Positions 49,013 to 57,650 are shown, counted from the stretch's first letter. The stretch: 64,000 nt of DNA from Dechloromonas sp. (GCA_011391255.1 JAABQV010000005.1:62001-126000), one strand, 5' to 3'. The notes: a model not told the origin generated them from the letters alone. A program made the numbers and translations.

Positions 49013-49743
49013 AGATGATCTCCCAAGATGGTAACCAGCGCACCATCTCGCGAACGGCGCAGGGCCTCGAGGCCGTAATGGACGAACGACAAGGCGGTGA
49101 GCGCCGGAATCAAAAGGCCAAGCAGTGGAATATGGGCGAGCAGCGCCATGGTCAGGCCGAGCATGAATAGCGGTGTTTTGTGGCGCCGCTTGAGGTCAGC
49201 CCACTCATCCTCGGTGGCGTGCATGGATAGCGCATCGTAGGCGAAGGTGCGGCGGTTCAGCCAGGCCATCAGCAGCATCGGCAGAATCAGCGAGAGGCCG
49301 GGGATCAGCCAGAGGGGCAGGGTAAGCAGCCAGGCGGCGACAAATAAAATCGAGGCTAAAACGCTGTTGACCGTAGCCGCCGTAAAACTGTCGGCACCCA
49401 TCGCTGCAACATCGTGGTATTCGGTCGCGGCGAGGTGTTTCAGCATTAGCGGCAGAATGAGGATGGCGGCGAGTAGCGAAGCGGTCAGGTAGGCGGCGGC
49501 GAAGATTGCCATCCAGCCACCGAGGTAGGCCAGTGCGTAAGCCAGCCAGAGCAGGCCCCAACTGATCAAAAGCGTCATCGGCGGGTAGATCATCATGACT
49601 TCGACCAGCGCGCTGAGGCCCCAGATGGCGAGACCTACGGTTAGCAGCAAGGAAAATAGTGCCGGGATCAGCACGAAGATCCAGATTTTCCCTTGGCGCA
49701 AACTCGATAGCGTGCGTGAGAGGGCGAGCATCACCTCAGCCAT
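49009..49743 (-). CDS. EI24-domain membrane protein
   Basis: 244-residue inner-membrane protein with five to six helices, matching the EI24/CysZ-like family (LRQGKIWIFVLIPALFSLLL; FAYDALSMHATEDEWADL). CysZ members carry sulfate, but many EI24 proteins in betaproteobacteria are uncharacterised. It overlaps the hrpA stop by eight bases. Confidence 0.8.
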   Translation of the reverse strand: MAEVMLALSRTLSSLRQGKIWIFVLIPALFSLLLTVGLAIWGLSALVEVMMIYPPMTLLISWGLLWLAYALAYLGGWMAIFAAAYLTASLLAAILILPLMLKHLAATEYHDVAAMGADSFTAATVNSVLASILFVAAWLLTLPLWLIPGLSLILPMLLMAWLNRRTFAYDALSMHATEDEWADLKRRHKTPLFMLGLTMALLAHIPLLGLLIPALTALSFVHYGLEALRRSRDGALVTILGDHL

Positions 49744-52700
49744 GTTGAATTCCTTCCCATTGTTTTTGCAGGCGCTTGGTCGAGACCGGCGTCGGCGTTT
49801 TTAATTCCTGAGCAAACAGGCTAACGCGTAATTCTTCCAGCAACCAGCGGAACTGGTCAATCTGTGGATCGATTGTGCCCAACTTGGCGAGCTGAATGGC
49901 GCGCCGTTCGTAACTCGTCCACAGCGGCGTGTATTCGGCGAGCAGACGTGCATCACGCGTCGGGTCGCTCTTCAGCTTGTCGAGCCGGACTTGCACCGCC
50001 TTGAGGTAGCGCGGGAAATGTTGCAGGCGCTCGAACGGGGTTTCGGCAATAAATTGTTTGCTGATCAGGCGCTTGATTTGCACCTCAATATCCAGCGTGG
50101 CCGCCGCGTGCACTTTGAAGGGCGGCAGCTTTTTGACCATCGCCTGCCACTCCGTCAGCACGGTACCGACCAGCCGGCAGACCTCCTGCATGATCAGCCC
50201 GAGCCGTGCCTTGCTGTCGCCGCAACGGCTCTTGAAGGCGTTCGGCGTCGTCGGCAACGGCTCGCTGAGGCAGGCGCGCTCGAAAGTCAGGGCGACCAGC
50301 TGGTTTTTGAGATCGTCACTGCTGCCCAGCGCCATGTATTGCATCGCCATCTGGCTGAGGCCGGGGATGTTCTTGTCGAAGTACTTCACCTGGTCGCGAA
50401 ACTGCAGCATGAAAAGACGGAGCAGGCCGGCGCGATGGGCGGCGGCGGCTTCCTCGGCGGAATCGAAAACTTTCAAGCTAACGCTTTCGCCATCGTCGGT
50501 CAGGCCGGGGTAGCCGAGGATGGTTTGCCCCGCCACAGGGACCTCCATCAGCTCCGGCAACTCGCCAAAAGTCCAGTCGGTCAGCTTGGTAAACTCGGAT
50601 GGCGTTTCGTGCAGCTCGGCGAACTCGTCCTTGGCCTGACGCCCCCACTCGCTGCGCAAGGCAACCAGACTGCGCTGCATATCAAGCTGGCGGCCATGCT
50701 CGTCGATCAGCTTGTAGTTCATCGAAAAATGCAAAGGCAGCGCGTCCGGCCGGAAGGCATCCGGCGTCACCGCCCAGCCGCGTGCATTGAGGCCGCGCGC
50801 TTCGAGGATGTGCTCGATCAAGGGCATGATCAACCCCTGATTCAGCTTCTTTTCCTTGCCGGCTACGGTCAACAGGAATTCTTCGACAAAATCCGGTACT
50901 GGCACCAGCTTGGCGCGGATCTTCTGCGGCAGTGTTTTGATCAGCTGAACCAGCTTTTCCTTCAACAAACCCGGCACCAGCCACTCCATACGCAGCACCG
51001 GAATCTGGTTCAGTTGCGCCAGCGGCAGCGTCAGCGTCACGCCGTCGCGCGGCGAGCCCGGCTCGAAGTGGTAGCTCAGCGGGTAATCGACACCACCAAC
51101 TTTGAGGTGATGCGGGAAAGCCTCGGTGGTGACGCCGGCCGCCGAGTGGCGCATCAGATCGTCTTTGGCGAGGAACAGCAGCTTGGCGTTGTCGAGTTCC
51201 GCTGCCTTGCGCCAATGGTCGAAGGTTGCCCCGTTGTGAATGCCTTCGGGAATCAGGTGGTCGTAAAAAGCAAAAATCAGCTCGTCATCGACCAGCACAT
51301 CCTGCCGGCGCTGCTTGTGTTCGAGGTGCTCGATCTCTCGGATCAGCCTTTGGTTGTGCTGAAAGAACGGCCAGCGCTTGGCAAACGCCTCGTCGATTTC
51401 CTCGCTGACCAGCCCCTGGCGGATGAAGATTTCACGCGATTCGGCCGGCGCCATCGGCCCGTAATGGATGCGCCGTTTCGGGTTGATCACCACGCCGTAA
51501 AGCGTCGTCCGCTCCCAGCCGGAAACCTGCATCGCCTTCTTTTCCCAATGGGCATCGAAGTACTGGCGCTTGACAAGGTGAGCGCCCACTTTCTCCAGCC
51601 AGTCCGGTTCAATGCGGGCGACGCAGCGGCCAAAGAGGCGGGTTGTCTCGGTAATCTCGGCCGCCATGATCCACTTGCCAGCCTTCTTTTGCAGCGGTGA
51701 CGACGGGTGAATCAGATAACGAATGCCGCGCGCACCAAGGTAGTAACCGGACTCATCGGCCTTGCAACCAATATTCCCCAAGAGGCCAGCCAGCAGGGCT
51801 TGGTGGATGACATCGTACCTATCCTCCCCTCGCCCCCTCGGGGAGAGGGGCCGGGGGAGAGGGGGGCTTTGAGCATTGTCGCCAATCCGCCCCCTCTCCC
51901 CAGCCCTCTCCCCCGATGCGGGGGCGAGGGAGCAAGTGTCCTCGCCTTTTATCCACCCCAACTCCGCAACCATCGCATGCAACTGCCCATGCACCTCGCG
52001 CCATTCGCGCATGCGCAGGTAGGAGAGGAAATGTGCGTGGCAATTGTCGATCAGCTGCTTGTTCGATTTCTTGTGTTCGACGGCGTTCTGGAACCAGTTC
52101 CACAACTTCCACCAACTGAGGAACTCGGATTTTTCGTCAGCAAACAACTTGTGCTTTTCATCGGCCGCCTGTTGGCGTTCCTGCGGCCGTTCGCGCGGAT
52201 CTTGCGCCGAGAGGCCGGCGGCGATCACCATCATTTCCTTCAAGCAACCCAAATCGCGGGCGGCAACCAGCATGCGGCCAATGCGTGGGTCGAGCGGCAG
52301 TTTGGCCAGCGATTGGCCAATCGGCGTCAGCACATTGTCGTCGTCGAGCGCACCGAGCTCCTGCAACAGCGCGTAGCCGTCGGTGATGGCCTTGGCCGGC
52401 GGCGGCTCGATGAAGGGAAAACTCTCAACATCAGTCAGACGCAGCGACTTCATGCGCAGGATGACGCCGGCCAGGCTGGAGCGGAGGATTTCCGGGTCGG
52501 TGAACGGTGGCCGCGCGTTGAAATCCAGCTCGTCGTACAAGCGGATGCAGACGCCCGCCGCGACCCGGCCGCAACGTCCGGCGCGCTGCCGCGCCGCCGC
52601 CTGCGAGATGCGTTCGATCTGCAACTGCTCAACCTTGTTGCGGTACGAGTAACGCTTGACCCGTGCCAGCCCGGTGTCGATCACGTAGCGGATGCCTGGA

Positions 52701-53791
52701 ACGGTGAGCGAGGTTTCGGCCACGTTGGTCGCCAGCACGATGCGCCGCTGGCCGCCCGAGGGTTTGAAAATGCGATCCTGATCGCCGGCCGAGAGGCGCG
52801 AAAAGAGCGGCAGGATTTCCGGGGCGTGAGCGCTCGACAATCCGGGGCGAGCCAGCGCATGTTTGCGCAAAGCCTCCGCCGCCTCGCGGATTTCACGTTC
52901 ACCGGGCAGGAAAACGAGGATGTCGCCGCTGCCCAGTCGCGCCAGTTCGTCCGCCGCATCGACAATCGCGTCGTAAAGATCGCGCTCGTCATCCTTCTTG
53001 GTGACATCCTCGACCGGCCGGTAACGCACGTCGACCGGGTAGAGCCGGCCGGAGACCTCGATCACCGGCGCGCCGCTGAAGTGTTGCGAAAAGCGCTCGG
53101 CATCAATGGTCGCCGAGGTGATGATGACTTTGAGGTCAGGGCGCTTGGGCAGCAATTGCTTGAGGTAACCGAGCAGGAAATCAATGTTCAGGCTGCGCTC
53201 GTGCGCCTCGTCGATGATGATTGTGTCGTAGGCGCTCAAATACGGGTCGGACTGCGACTCGGCAAGCAGGATGCCGTCGGTCATCAGCTTGACCCAGCTA
53301 TCAGGCGAGCTGCGATCCTGAAAACGGATTTTGACGCCAACGCCACTGCCGACCTGCGTTTTTAGTTCATGCGCCAGCCGCGTGGCGACCGAGCGGGCGG
53401 CGAGCCGGCGCGGCTGTGTATGGCCGATCAGGCCGCGGGCACCGAGGCCGAGCTCAAGACAGATTTTGGGGAGTTGGGTAGTTTTGCCGGAGCCGGTTTC
53501 GCCGCAAACGATCACCACCTGATTGTTCAGAATCAAGTCAGCAATATCGGCTCGGCGCTCATTAACAGGTAAGTCGGGCTGGAAATCCGGCTTCGGCAAT
53601 TTGCCGCGCCGCTCGGCTACCGCCGCCCGCGAGGCGGCGAACAAGGCAGCCAGATCGGCCTGCATTTTTTGCCGCTTTTCCCCGGTTGACCGCGACAACT
53701 CCCGCTGTAAGGCGCGCAAACGCTTGATGTCTCGGGTCAGGCAAAAGTTTTCCGGCGCATCAGCCTGATTGCTGCTCTTTGTAATTTTCAT
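49736..53791 (-). CDS. hrpA: HrpA, DEAH-box RNA helicase
   Basis: Large ATP-dependent helicase (1351 residues) linked in E. coli to rescue of stalled ribosomes and mRNA processing. Walker A GETGSGKT at 98-105, DEAH at 194-197, helicase C motif QRAGRCGR, then HA2, OB and the long HrpA C-terminal domain. Residues about 620-657 ([13 protein letters not shown]-type) come from a palindromic repeat inserted in frame and are absent from the usual family alignment. The start is only four bases after the intI stop and has no strong ribosome site, so expression may depend on transcripts from the integrase side. Confidence 0.95.
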   Translation of the reverse strand: MKITKSSNQADAPENFCLTRDIKRLRALQRELSRSTGEKRQKMQADLAALFAASRAAVAERRGKLPKPDFQPDLPVNERRADIADLILNNQVVIVCGETGSGKTTQLPKICLELGLGARGLIGHTQPRRLAARSVATRLAHELKTQVGSGVGVKIRFQDRSSPDSWVKLMTDGILLAESQSDPYLSAYDTIIIDEAHERSLNIDFLLGYLKQLLPKRPDLKVIITSATIDAERFSQHFSGAPVIEVSGRLYPVDVRYRPVEDVTKKDDERDLYDAIVDAADELARLGSGDILVFLPGEREIREAAEALRKHALARPGLSSAHAPEILPLFSRLSAGDQDRIFKPSGGQRRIVLATNVAETSLTVPGIRYVIDTGLARVKRYSYRNKVEQLQIERISQAAARQRAGRCGRVAAGVCIRLYDELDFNARPPFTDPEILRSSLAGVILRMKSLRLTDVESFPFIEPPPAKAITDGYALLQELGALDDDNVLTPIGQSLAKLPLDPRIGRMLVAARDLGCLKEMMVIAAGLSAQDPRERPQERQQAADEKHKLFADEKSEFLSWWKLWNWFQNAVEHKKSNKQLIDNCHAHFLSYLRMREWREVHGQLHAMVAELGWIKGEDTCSLAPASGERAGERGRIGDNAQSPPLPRPLSPRGRGEDRYDVIHQALLAGLLGNIGCKADESGYYLGARGIRYLIHPSSPLQKKAGKWIMAAEITETTRLFGRCVARIEPDWLEKVGAHLVKRQYFDAHWEKKAMQVSGWERTTLYGVVINPKRRIHYGPMAPAESREIFIRQGLVSEEIDEAFAKRWPFFQHNQRLIREIEHLEHKQRRQDVLVDDELIFAFYDHLIPEGIHNGATFDHWRKAAELDNAKLLFLAKDDLMRHSAAGVTTEAFPHHLKVGGVDYPLSYHFEPGSPRDGVTLTLPLAQLNQIPVLRMEWLVPGLLKEKLVQLIKTLPQKIRAKLVPVPDFVEEFLLTVAGKEKKLNQGLIMPLIEHILEARGLNARGWAVTPDAFRPDALPLHFSMNYKLIDEHGRQLDMQRSLVALRSEWGRQAKDEFAELHETPSEFTKLTDWTFGELPELMEVPVAGQTILGYPGLTDDGESVSLKVFDSAEEAAAAHRAGLLRLFMLQFRDQVKYFDKNIPGLSQMAMQYMALGSSDDLKNQLVALTFERACLSEPLPTTPNAFKSRCGDSKARLGLIMQEVCRLVGTVLTEWQAMVKKLPPFKVHAAATLDIEVQIKRLISKQFIAETPFERLQHFPRYLKAVQVRLDKLKSDPTRDARLLAEYTPLWTSYERRAIQLAKLGTIDPQIDQFRWLLEELRVSLFAQELKTPTPVSTKRLQKQWEGIQHG
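51824..51932. repeat. 109-bp palindromic repeat inside hrpA
   Basis: Two C/G-rich arms of about 44 bp (left arm starting CTCCCCTCGCCCCC, right arm ending GGGGGCGAGGGAG) face each other around a ~22-bp centre. The element is read through in frame by hrpA and encodes a Pro/Arg/Gly-rich peptide. A shorter relative lies after trpE. Confidence 0.75.
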
Positions 53792-53795
53792 CGCT

Positions 53796-54779
53796 TCAAA
53801 TATCTAACGGGCTAACTACACCTCGGCCGCCACGGTTCAGGACATGCGTGTAAATCATTGTCGTCTGCACATCGGCATGGCCGAGCAATTCCTGCACGGT
53901 ACGAATATCGTAGCCAGACTGCAGCAAATGCGTCGCGAAGGAATGGCGAAACGTATGTGGCGTTGCCAACTTGGCAATACCGCTCGCCATCACCGCCTTC
54001 TTCACCGCCCGCTGCAACAGCTTCTCATCAATATGATGGCGCCGCTCGGTGCCACTTCGAGGATCAATCGAATAACTCCCTGAATTGAAAATGTACTGCC
54101 AGGCCCAGTCGACCGCAGCATTCGGATACTTTCTATCCAGCGCATCGGGTAAATAAACCGACGCCAAGCCCTTGGCGCGATCCTCTTCATACAAGCGCTG
54201 GCGTATTTTAAGGTGCGCCCGCAAAGCTTCAACCAGAGACTGCGGCAACATCGTGACGCGATCCTTGGCGCCCTTTCCATCGCGGATCAAAATCTCAGCC
54301 TGCTCGAAATCGACATCCTTCACCCGTAGGCGAACGCACTCCATCAAGCGCATCCCTGTTCCGTACAGCAAGCGCGCCATCAAGCCATAAACGCCGCTCA
54401 TGGCCTCCAGCACCGAAACCACTTCCTGCCGCGTCAACACCACCGGCAAGCGCTGCGGCGTTTTCGCCCGAACGACATTATCCAGCCAAGGCAGATTGAT
54501 CGCTAAAACCTCGCGATACAAAAACAGCAAGGCCGACAACGCCTGATTTTGGGTTGAAGCCGCCACCCGCCCCTCAACTGCCAAATGCGTCAAAAACGCC
54601 TCAAGCTCAAGAACGCCCATCTCGCGCGGATGCCGCTTGTCATGAAAAATGATGAAGCGGCGAATCCACTGGACATATTGCGTTTCAGTCCGGATACTGT
54701 AATGCTTCAAACGAAGCCGATCACGCACCTGATCAAGGAGCTTCGGCTGCTGCGGGGTTGCAGGTGTCTCGGCGGTCAC
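53796..54779 (-). CDS. intI: integron integrase IntI
   Basis: Tyrosine recombinase of 327 residues. Catalytic residues by eye: Arg144 (GTGMRLME), Lys169-172, His275 and Arg278 ([12 protein letters not shown]), His301 ([10 protein letters not shown]) and Tyr310 (MIYTHVL). The extra patch that marks integron integrases is present between about 203 and 250 ([19 protein letters not shown], then RSGTERRHH). Start is GTG (TAETPATPQ); ribosome site weak, so the true start could differ by a few codons. It appears intact and is transcribed away from the cassettes, as usual. No LexA box was seen upstream. Confidence 0.95.
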   Translation of the reverse strand: MTAETPATPQQPKLLDQVRDRLRLKHYSIRTETQYVQWIRRFIIFHDKRHPREMGVLELEAFLTHLAVEGRVAASTQNQALSALLFLYREVLAINLPWLDNVVRAKTPQRLPVVLTRQEVVSVLEAMSGVYGLMARLLYGTGMRLMECVRLRVKDVDFEQAEILIRDGKGAKDRVTMLPQSLVEALRAHLKIRQRLYEEDRAKGLASVYLPDALDRKYPNAAVDWAWQYIFNSGSYSIDPRSGTERRHHIDEKLLQRAVKKAVMASGIAKLATPHTFRHSFATHLLQSGYDIRTVQELLGHADVQTTMIYTHVLNRGGRGVVSPLDI

Positions 54780-54884
54780 ACTATTTTTATCCGTGTAAAT
54801 GGAATCAATATGTTAGCAGTTTATTTCAGTTCTTATACACCTGAGCGAGTGGAAGTAGACACCGTTCAAGGTGTCTACTAAACG
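54780..54884. other. attI region
   Basis: Recombination point G|TTATGC after base 54884. Five bases before it ends a perfect 10-bp inverted repeat: AGTAGACACC (54854-54863) and GGTGTCTACT (54870-54879) with loop GTTCAA. No convincing cassette promoter (Pc) was found here; TATACA at 54834 lacks a -35. Confidence 0.75.
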
Positions 54885-54967
54885 TTATGCCTTACATCCG
54901 GCGCCGTCTCACCAGCGCCGACTTTTCGCCAACACCGCCGAGATCGGCATCGTTTAAGGAGTTCAAG

Positions 54968-55333
54968 ATGAGGTTTGCTTCGTTTTTTCTGGTTGCCGTT
55001 GTGCTCGTGACCGCCGTTCCAGCCAACGCAGGCACTTTTGGGGAAGATTGCCGCGCCTACGCAAAGGCTATCTTTGCCGTCGCGGAAGCCCGCGACAACC
55101 TGGATGATCCCTCATGGGAAAAGCTTCTTAAGCTTCACCCAATCTTGGAGGAGATAAAGAAGAAGGAAGGCCGAGGGCTTCTATACGCCCAGATGATCAA
55201 CCTTCGCGTGATCAACAAGAACGCCAGTCCTCGTGCGCTAATGACCAACAGCTACGATAGCTGCATTTCCGGCACTGCTGGTTTCTGCATGCTCTATAAC
55301 CAAGGGTGCGGTCCAAAGGGAGACTCCAAATGA
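54968..55333 (+). CDS. cassette 1: secreted Cys-containing protein
   Basis: 121 residues with a clear signal peptide (cut after VPANA, about residue 21). The mature ~100 residues carry four Cys, one near the start (GEDCRAY) and three near the end (DSCISGTAGFCMLYNQGC), which suggests disulfides in the periplasm. AAGGAG precedes the ATG. Family not recognised. The downstream gene overlaps by four bases, so the cassette is bicistronic. Confidence 0.75.
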   Translation: MRFASFFLVAVVLVTAVPANAGTFGEDCRAYAKAIFAVAEARDNLDDPSWEKLLKLHPILEEIKKKEGRGLLYAQMINLRVINKNASPRALMTNSYDSCISGTAGFCMLYNQGCGPKGDSK

Positions 55334-55527
55334 CAACCGTAACAATCGAAATTCCAGAAATCCCCCACGGCCATGGCCTTTCCTTCAAGAAGGGGATCGC
55401 GGATGGTTTGCTCGACTGCCGGGACCACGAATCAACCCCTCATGAAACTCACTCGGCAAGCTACCAGCGTGGTATTGAGGTTGGCATTGAACTGAAACAC
55501 GAAATTGCCAAACTCGTTAAGGCATAA
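55330..55527 (+). CDS. cassette 1: small protein, unknown
   Basis: 65 residues, acidic/His-rich middle (DCRDHESTPHETHS), no membrane helix or signal peptide. Start overlaps the preceding stop (ATGA), indicating coupled translation. Its TAA stop lies inside the left core of attC1. Not recognised. Confidence 0.6.
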   Translation: MTTVTIEIPEIPHGHGLSFKKGIADGLLDCRDHESTPHETHSASYQRGIEVGIELKHEIAKLVKA

Positions 55528-55585
55528 CCCGGCAGTCCACACGGACGCTGCGCGATAAAGCCGCGCAGCGCCGGTGACTTCTACG
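55522..55585. repeat. attC1 recombination site
   Basis: Left core GCATAAC is the exact complement of GTTATGC at the start of cassette 1. Inner stem CGCTGCGCG / CGCGCAGCG. Right end G before TTAGGC of the next cassette. Contains the shared 26-bp core (55543-55568). Confidence 0.9.
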
Positions 55586-55606
55586 TTAGGCGCCATTATT
55601 CATCAG

Positions 55607-55635
55607 GTGACAAAAGGCACACAAAAGAATAGACT
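55607..55635 (+). promoter_or_regulatory. promoter of the cassette 2 toxin-antitoxin
   Basis: GTGACA (55607-55612), 17 bp, TAGACT (55630-55635). The predicted start point falls on or next to the ATG of the toxin gene, which has no ribosome site, so the message may be leaderless. Confidence 0.5.
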
Positions 55636-55641
55636 TTCTAC

Positions 55642-55935
55642 ATGAAACCATTTCGCTGGAACCACGACAAGAACGAAGTGCTGAAGAAAGATCGCAGCAT
55701 CTCATTTGAAGAAGTGGTGCTTGCGATTGAAGCCAACGGTTTGCTGGATGAGTTACAGCATCCCAATCCCGAGAAATATCCCAACCAATCAGTTCTTGTT
55801 GTGGCACTTGATGGCTACGCCTACTTGGTGCCTTATGTCGAAGAGCAGGACTACTACTTCCTGAAGACCGTCATCCCAAGTAGAAAAGCCACCCGAGACT
55901 ATTTATTGAGGAACCATCCTAATGAAAAAGCTTGA
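55642..55935 (+). CDS. cassette 2: BrnT-like toxin
   Basis: 97 residues. The opening FRWNHDKNEVLKK, then SISFEEVVLAIE, LVVALDGYAYLVPYV and a C-terminal IPSRKATRDYL follow the RelE-fold BrnT pattern, a ribonuclease toxin. Toxin before antitoxin, with a 14-base overlap, is also the BrnTA order. Similarity is moderate; another RelE-like subfamily is possible. Confidence 0.7.
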   Translation: MKPFRWNHDKNEVLKKDRSISFEEVVLAIEANGLLDELQHPNPEKYPNQSVLVVALDGYAYLVPYVEEQDYYFLKTVIPSRKATRDYLLRNHPNEKA

Positions 55936-56245
55936 TCAATTTGAAGAGGATATTCTGTCCGATTACGACAAAGGTGAACTCAAGTCGACTTCGCCTTCAA
56001 AAACCGAACTGGCCAAATTTAAGGCGGCGGCGACGGCCACCTTCATTAAGGACCGTCGTATCAATATCAGGTTATCGTCCCCTGATCTGATGGATATTCA
56101 GGCGCGGGCGTTAGAGGAAGGCATTCCTTACCAGACGTTTATCGCCAGCGTTCTACATAAATTCGCATCCGGCCGACTGATCGAAAAGCCATCCAGCCTA
56201 ACCCCGCGCTCAACCGGACGCGCCGAAAAGCGGCGCGCCGGTTAG
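55922..56245 (+). CDS. cassette 2: CopG/BrnA-like antitoxin
   Basis: 107 residues: acidic N-terminus that would wrap the toxin, then a ribbon-helix-helix DNA-binding part (RRINIRLSSPDLMDIQARA, GIPYQTFIASVLHKF). The last ~15 residues (LTPRSTGRAEKRRAG) are encoded by attC2, where the TAG stop lies, so the tail changes whenever attC varies. Probably autorepresses its operon. Confidence 0.82.
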   Translation: MKKLDQFEEDILSDYDKGELKSTSPSKTELAKFKAAATATFIKDRRINIRLSSPDLMDIQARALEEGIPYQTFIASVLHKFASGRLIEKPSSLTPRSTGRAEKRRAG

Positions 56246-56252
56246 CTCAACG
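56196..56252. repeat. attC2 recombination site
   Basis: Left core GCCTAAC complements GTTAGGC at the start of cassette 2. L-boxes CTCAACCGG and CCGGTTAGCTC, inner stem GCGCCG-type, right end G before TTAGAA. It lacks the 26-bp core of attC1/3/4, so this cassette probably came from another array. Confidence 0.9.
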
Positions 56253-56282
56253 TTAGAAACATGAGCGCAGATCAGTAATCAA

Positions 56283-56567
56283 ATGAAAAAATTGATAATT
56301 TTCGCGATGCTCGTGGCGTTTGGTTGGAACTACTACCAAAAAGGCGCCTCTTCTAGGCAAGCACAAATTCAAATAGAACCTCAAGCCTTTCAGGCGCCAG
56401 TATCTTTAGCTAATCAGCCGACAGAGAGTTTTTCTTGTGACGGTCGGCAACATTGCAGCCAAATGCGCTCAAGAGCAGAAGCCGAATTTTTCCTTAAGAA
56501 CTGTCCAGGCACAAAAATGGATGGCGACAATGACGGGATACCTTGTGAAAACGACTCAAGGTTTTAG
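56283..56567 (+). CDS. cassette 3: Excalibur-domain protein
   Basis: 94 residues: N-terminal membrane or signal helix (KKLIIFAMLVAFGWNYY), a linker, then an Excalibur calcium-binding domain (CDGRQHCSQM, AEFFLKNCPG, and the DxDxDG loop DGDNDGIPCE). Likely exported, with calcium and disulfide-stabilised domain facing outward. Role unknown. Such domains often end nuclease or cold-shock-like proteins, but here the domain stands alone. Confidence 0.82.
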   Translation: MKKLIIFAMLVAFGWNYYQKGASSRQAQIQIEPQAFQAPVSLANQPTESFSCDGRQHCSQMRSRAEAEFFLKNCPGTKMDGDNDGIPCENDSRF

Positions 56568-56587
56568 AGCAAACCTCAGCAGCATGT

Positions 56588-56669
56588 GTCTAACCCGGCG
56601 CTCAACCTCGCTCCCTCCGGTCGCTGGACGCTGCGCGATAAAGCCGCGCAGCGCTGGTGACTTTTAACG
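56588..56669. repeat. attC3 recombination site
   Basis: Left core GTCTAAC matches six of seven bases expected from GTTAGAA. Contains the shared core at 56626-56651 (same bases as in attC1), right end G before TTAGGT. Confidence 0.88.
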
Positions 56670-57071
56670 TTAGGTTTCGAGCAGGGCGGAGCGGAGGCCA
56701 AGATGGTGCACAAACGGATCAAAATCTCGGTCGCTGTAGAGCAAGATGAAACCGCTTTCGATACAGCGGGTGGCAATGACGGTATCGATGGTTTTGCGTA
56801 TGGTGATTCCTTGCCCTCGCAAGATGCGGAAATTCCTCGCTGCTTGAATAGCAACGTCCTGACCGCCAAGCTCAACTATCAGCAAAGATGTCAGCAACCT
56901 CCTGGCTTCGTTGAAATCGCGCTCACTTCCAAATCCCTGAAGCACTTCAGTGAGAATGAGGTCGCCCACGGAAATCGGCTCGCTGCTAAGCAATCTATCA
57001 AGTTTCTCCGTTTGAGGAGACTGCGTGCCCCGAAAGTAGTCAATCCAGACACTCGAATCAACCAAAATCAC
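56670..57071 (-). CDS. vapC: cassette 4: VapC toxin
   Basis: PIN-domain ribonuclease toxin of 133 residues with all acidic residues: Asp5 (LVDSSVW), Glu42 (LTEVLQG), Asp96 (TIDTVIA) and Asp114 (YSDRDF). Read against the cassette direction. Its TAA stop is formed by the first three bases (TTA) of the cassette, so recombination at the boundary also defines the end of the protein. Overlaps vapB by four bases. Confidence 0.92.
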   Translation of the reverse strand: MILVDSSVWIDYFRGTQSPQTEKLDRLLSSEPISVGDLILTEVLQGFGSERDFNEARRLLTSLLIVELGGQDVAIQAARNFRILRGQGITIRKTIDTVIATRCIESGFILLYSDRDFDPFVHHLGLRSALLET

Positions 57072-57262
57072 TTGTCAGTCCTCATCTGTTCCAGATCACC
57101 CTGCCAGTCCAGCTTCCCACGGAAGCCCCGAATCTCTTCTTGCTGGCGTAAATGCAACAAAGTTTGGAGGCCAAGTTCAACCGCTTCACGCTTGGTTTTG
57201 AGGCCAGTCAGGCGGAGTGTTTCGCTCATCAGTTTGTCGTCAATTACGATATTGGTGCGCAT
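57068..57262 (-). CDS. vapB: cassette 4: VapB antitoxin
   Basis: 64-residue antitoxin with a VapB ribbon-helix-helix start (RTNIVIDDKLMSETLRLTG, KREAVELGLQTLL) and a toxin-binding C-terminal tail (GFRGKLDWQGDLEQMR). Would repress the operon through the operator that covers its start. Confidence 0.9.
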   Translation of the reverse strand: MRTNIVIDDKLMSETLRLTGLKTKREAVELGLQTLLHLRQQEEIRGFRGKLDWQGDLEQMRTDK

Positions 57263-57319
57263 AATGTGTATCCTTTATAATATATATACACATTATAGGT
57301 AGTATTTCTTTAATTCGCA
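57261..57319 (-). promoter_or_regulatory. vapBC promoter and operator
   Basis: Perfect 11-bp inverted repeat ATAATGTGTAT (57261-57271) and ATACACATTAT (57286-57296) spans the ribosome site and touches the vapB start codon. On the minus strand TATAAT (57297-57292) follows TTGCGA (57319-57314) with 17 bp between. Confidence 0.8.
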
Positions 57320-57386
57320 ATCTACCCGGCGCTCAACCTCGCCCCTTCGGTCGCCGGACGCTGCGCGATAAAGCCGCGCAGGCCGG
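57320..57386. repeat. attC4, partly eroded
   Basis: Shares the 26-bp core (57356-57381) and CGGCGCTCAACCTCGC left box with attC3. The left core is degenerate (ATCTACC) and the right side is short: CCGG runs straight into TTGGGC, where attC1 and attC3 have an additional ~9 bases, so L' and R' seem merged by a deletion. Confidence 0.75.
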
Positions 57387-57395
57387 TTGGGCGTC

Positions 57396-57650
57396 TCAGT
57401 AGTGAAAACGCAACTGAGCAATCAACAGGTCATCACCTTCAACGCGGTACACCATGCGATGCTCATCTGTTATGCGGCGTGACCAAAAACCCGATAGTGC
57501 ATGTTTCAATGCCTCAGGCTTGCCCACTCCCTCGAAAGGTTCGCGTTGTGTTTCACGAATCAGCTTGTTTATCCGCTCAACCATCCTCCTGTCCTGTTTT
57601 TGCCAGTACAGGTAATCTTCCCATGCCTCCTCTGAGAAAATCAGCTTCAC
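57396..57650 (-). CDS. yoeB: cassette 5: YoeB toxin
   Basis: 84-residue ribosome-dependent mRNA endonuclease of the RelE fold. Length and active site match E. coli YoeB: Glu46, Arg65, His83 and Tyr84 (LSGFWSRRI, DEHRMVYRV, RFHY). Read against the cassette direction; overlaps yefM by four bases. Confidence 0.95.
   Translation of the reverse strand: MKLIFSEEAWEDYLYWQKQDRRMVERINKLIRETQREPFEGVGKPEALKHALSGFWSRRITDEHRMVYRVEGDDLLIAQLRFHY

Noticed and set aside
49991-53365. Two long plus-strand frames opposite hrpA (569 and 552 codons)
   Set aside because: Antisense to HrpA, with low-complexity Arg/Gln/His-rich products and no motif.
54834-54839. Cassette promoter Pc with -10 TATACA
   Set aside because: No -35 within 15-19 bp upstream.
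54780-54884. LexA box controlling intI
   Set aside because: Integrase genes are often SOS-regulated, so I looked for CTGT-N8-ACAG; no acceptable match is present.
55522-57386. CRISPR array
   Set aside because: The repeated palindromes are at irregular distances, contain genes between them and fit attC sites.
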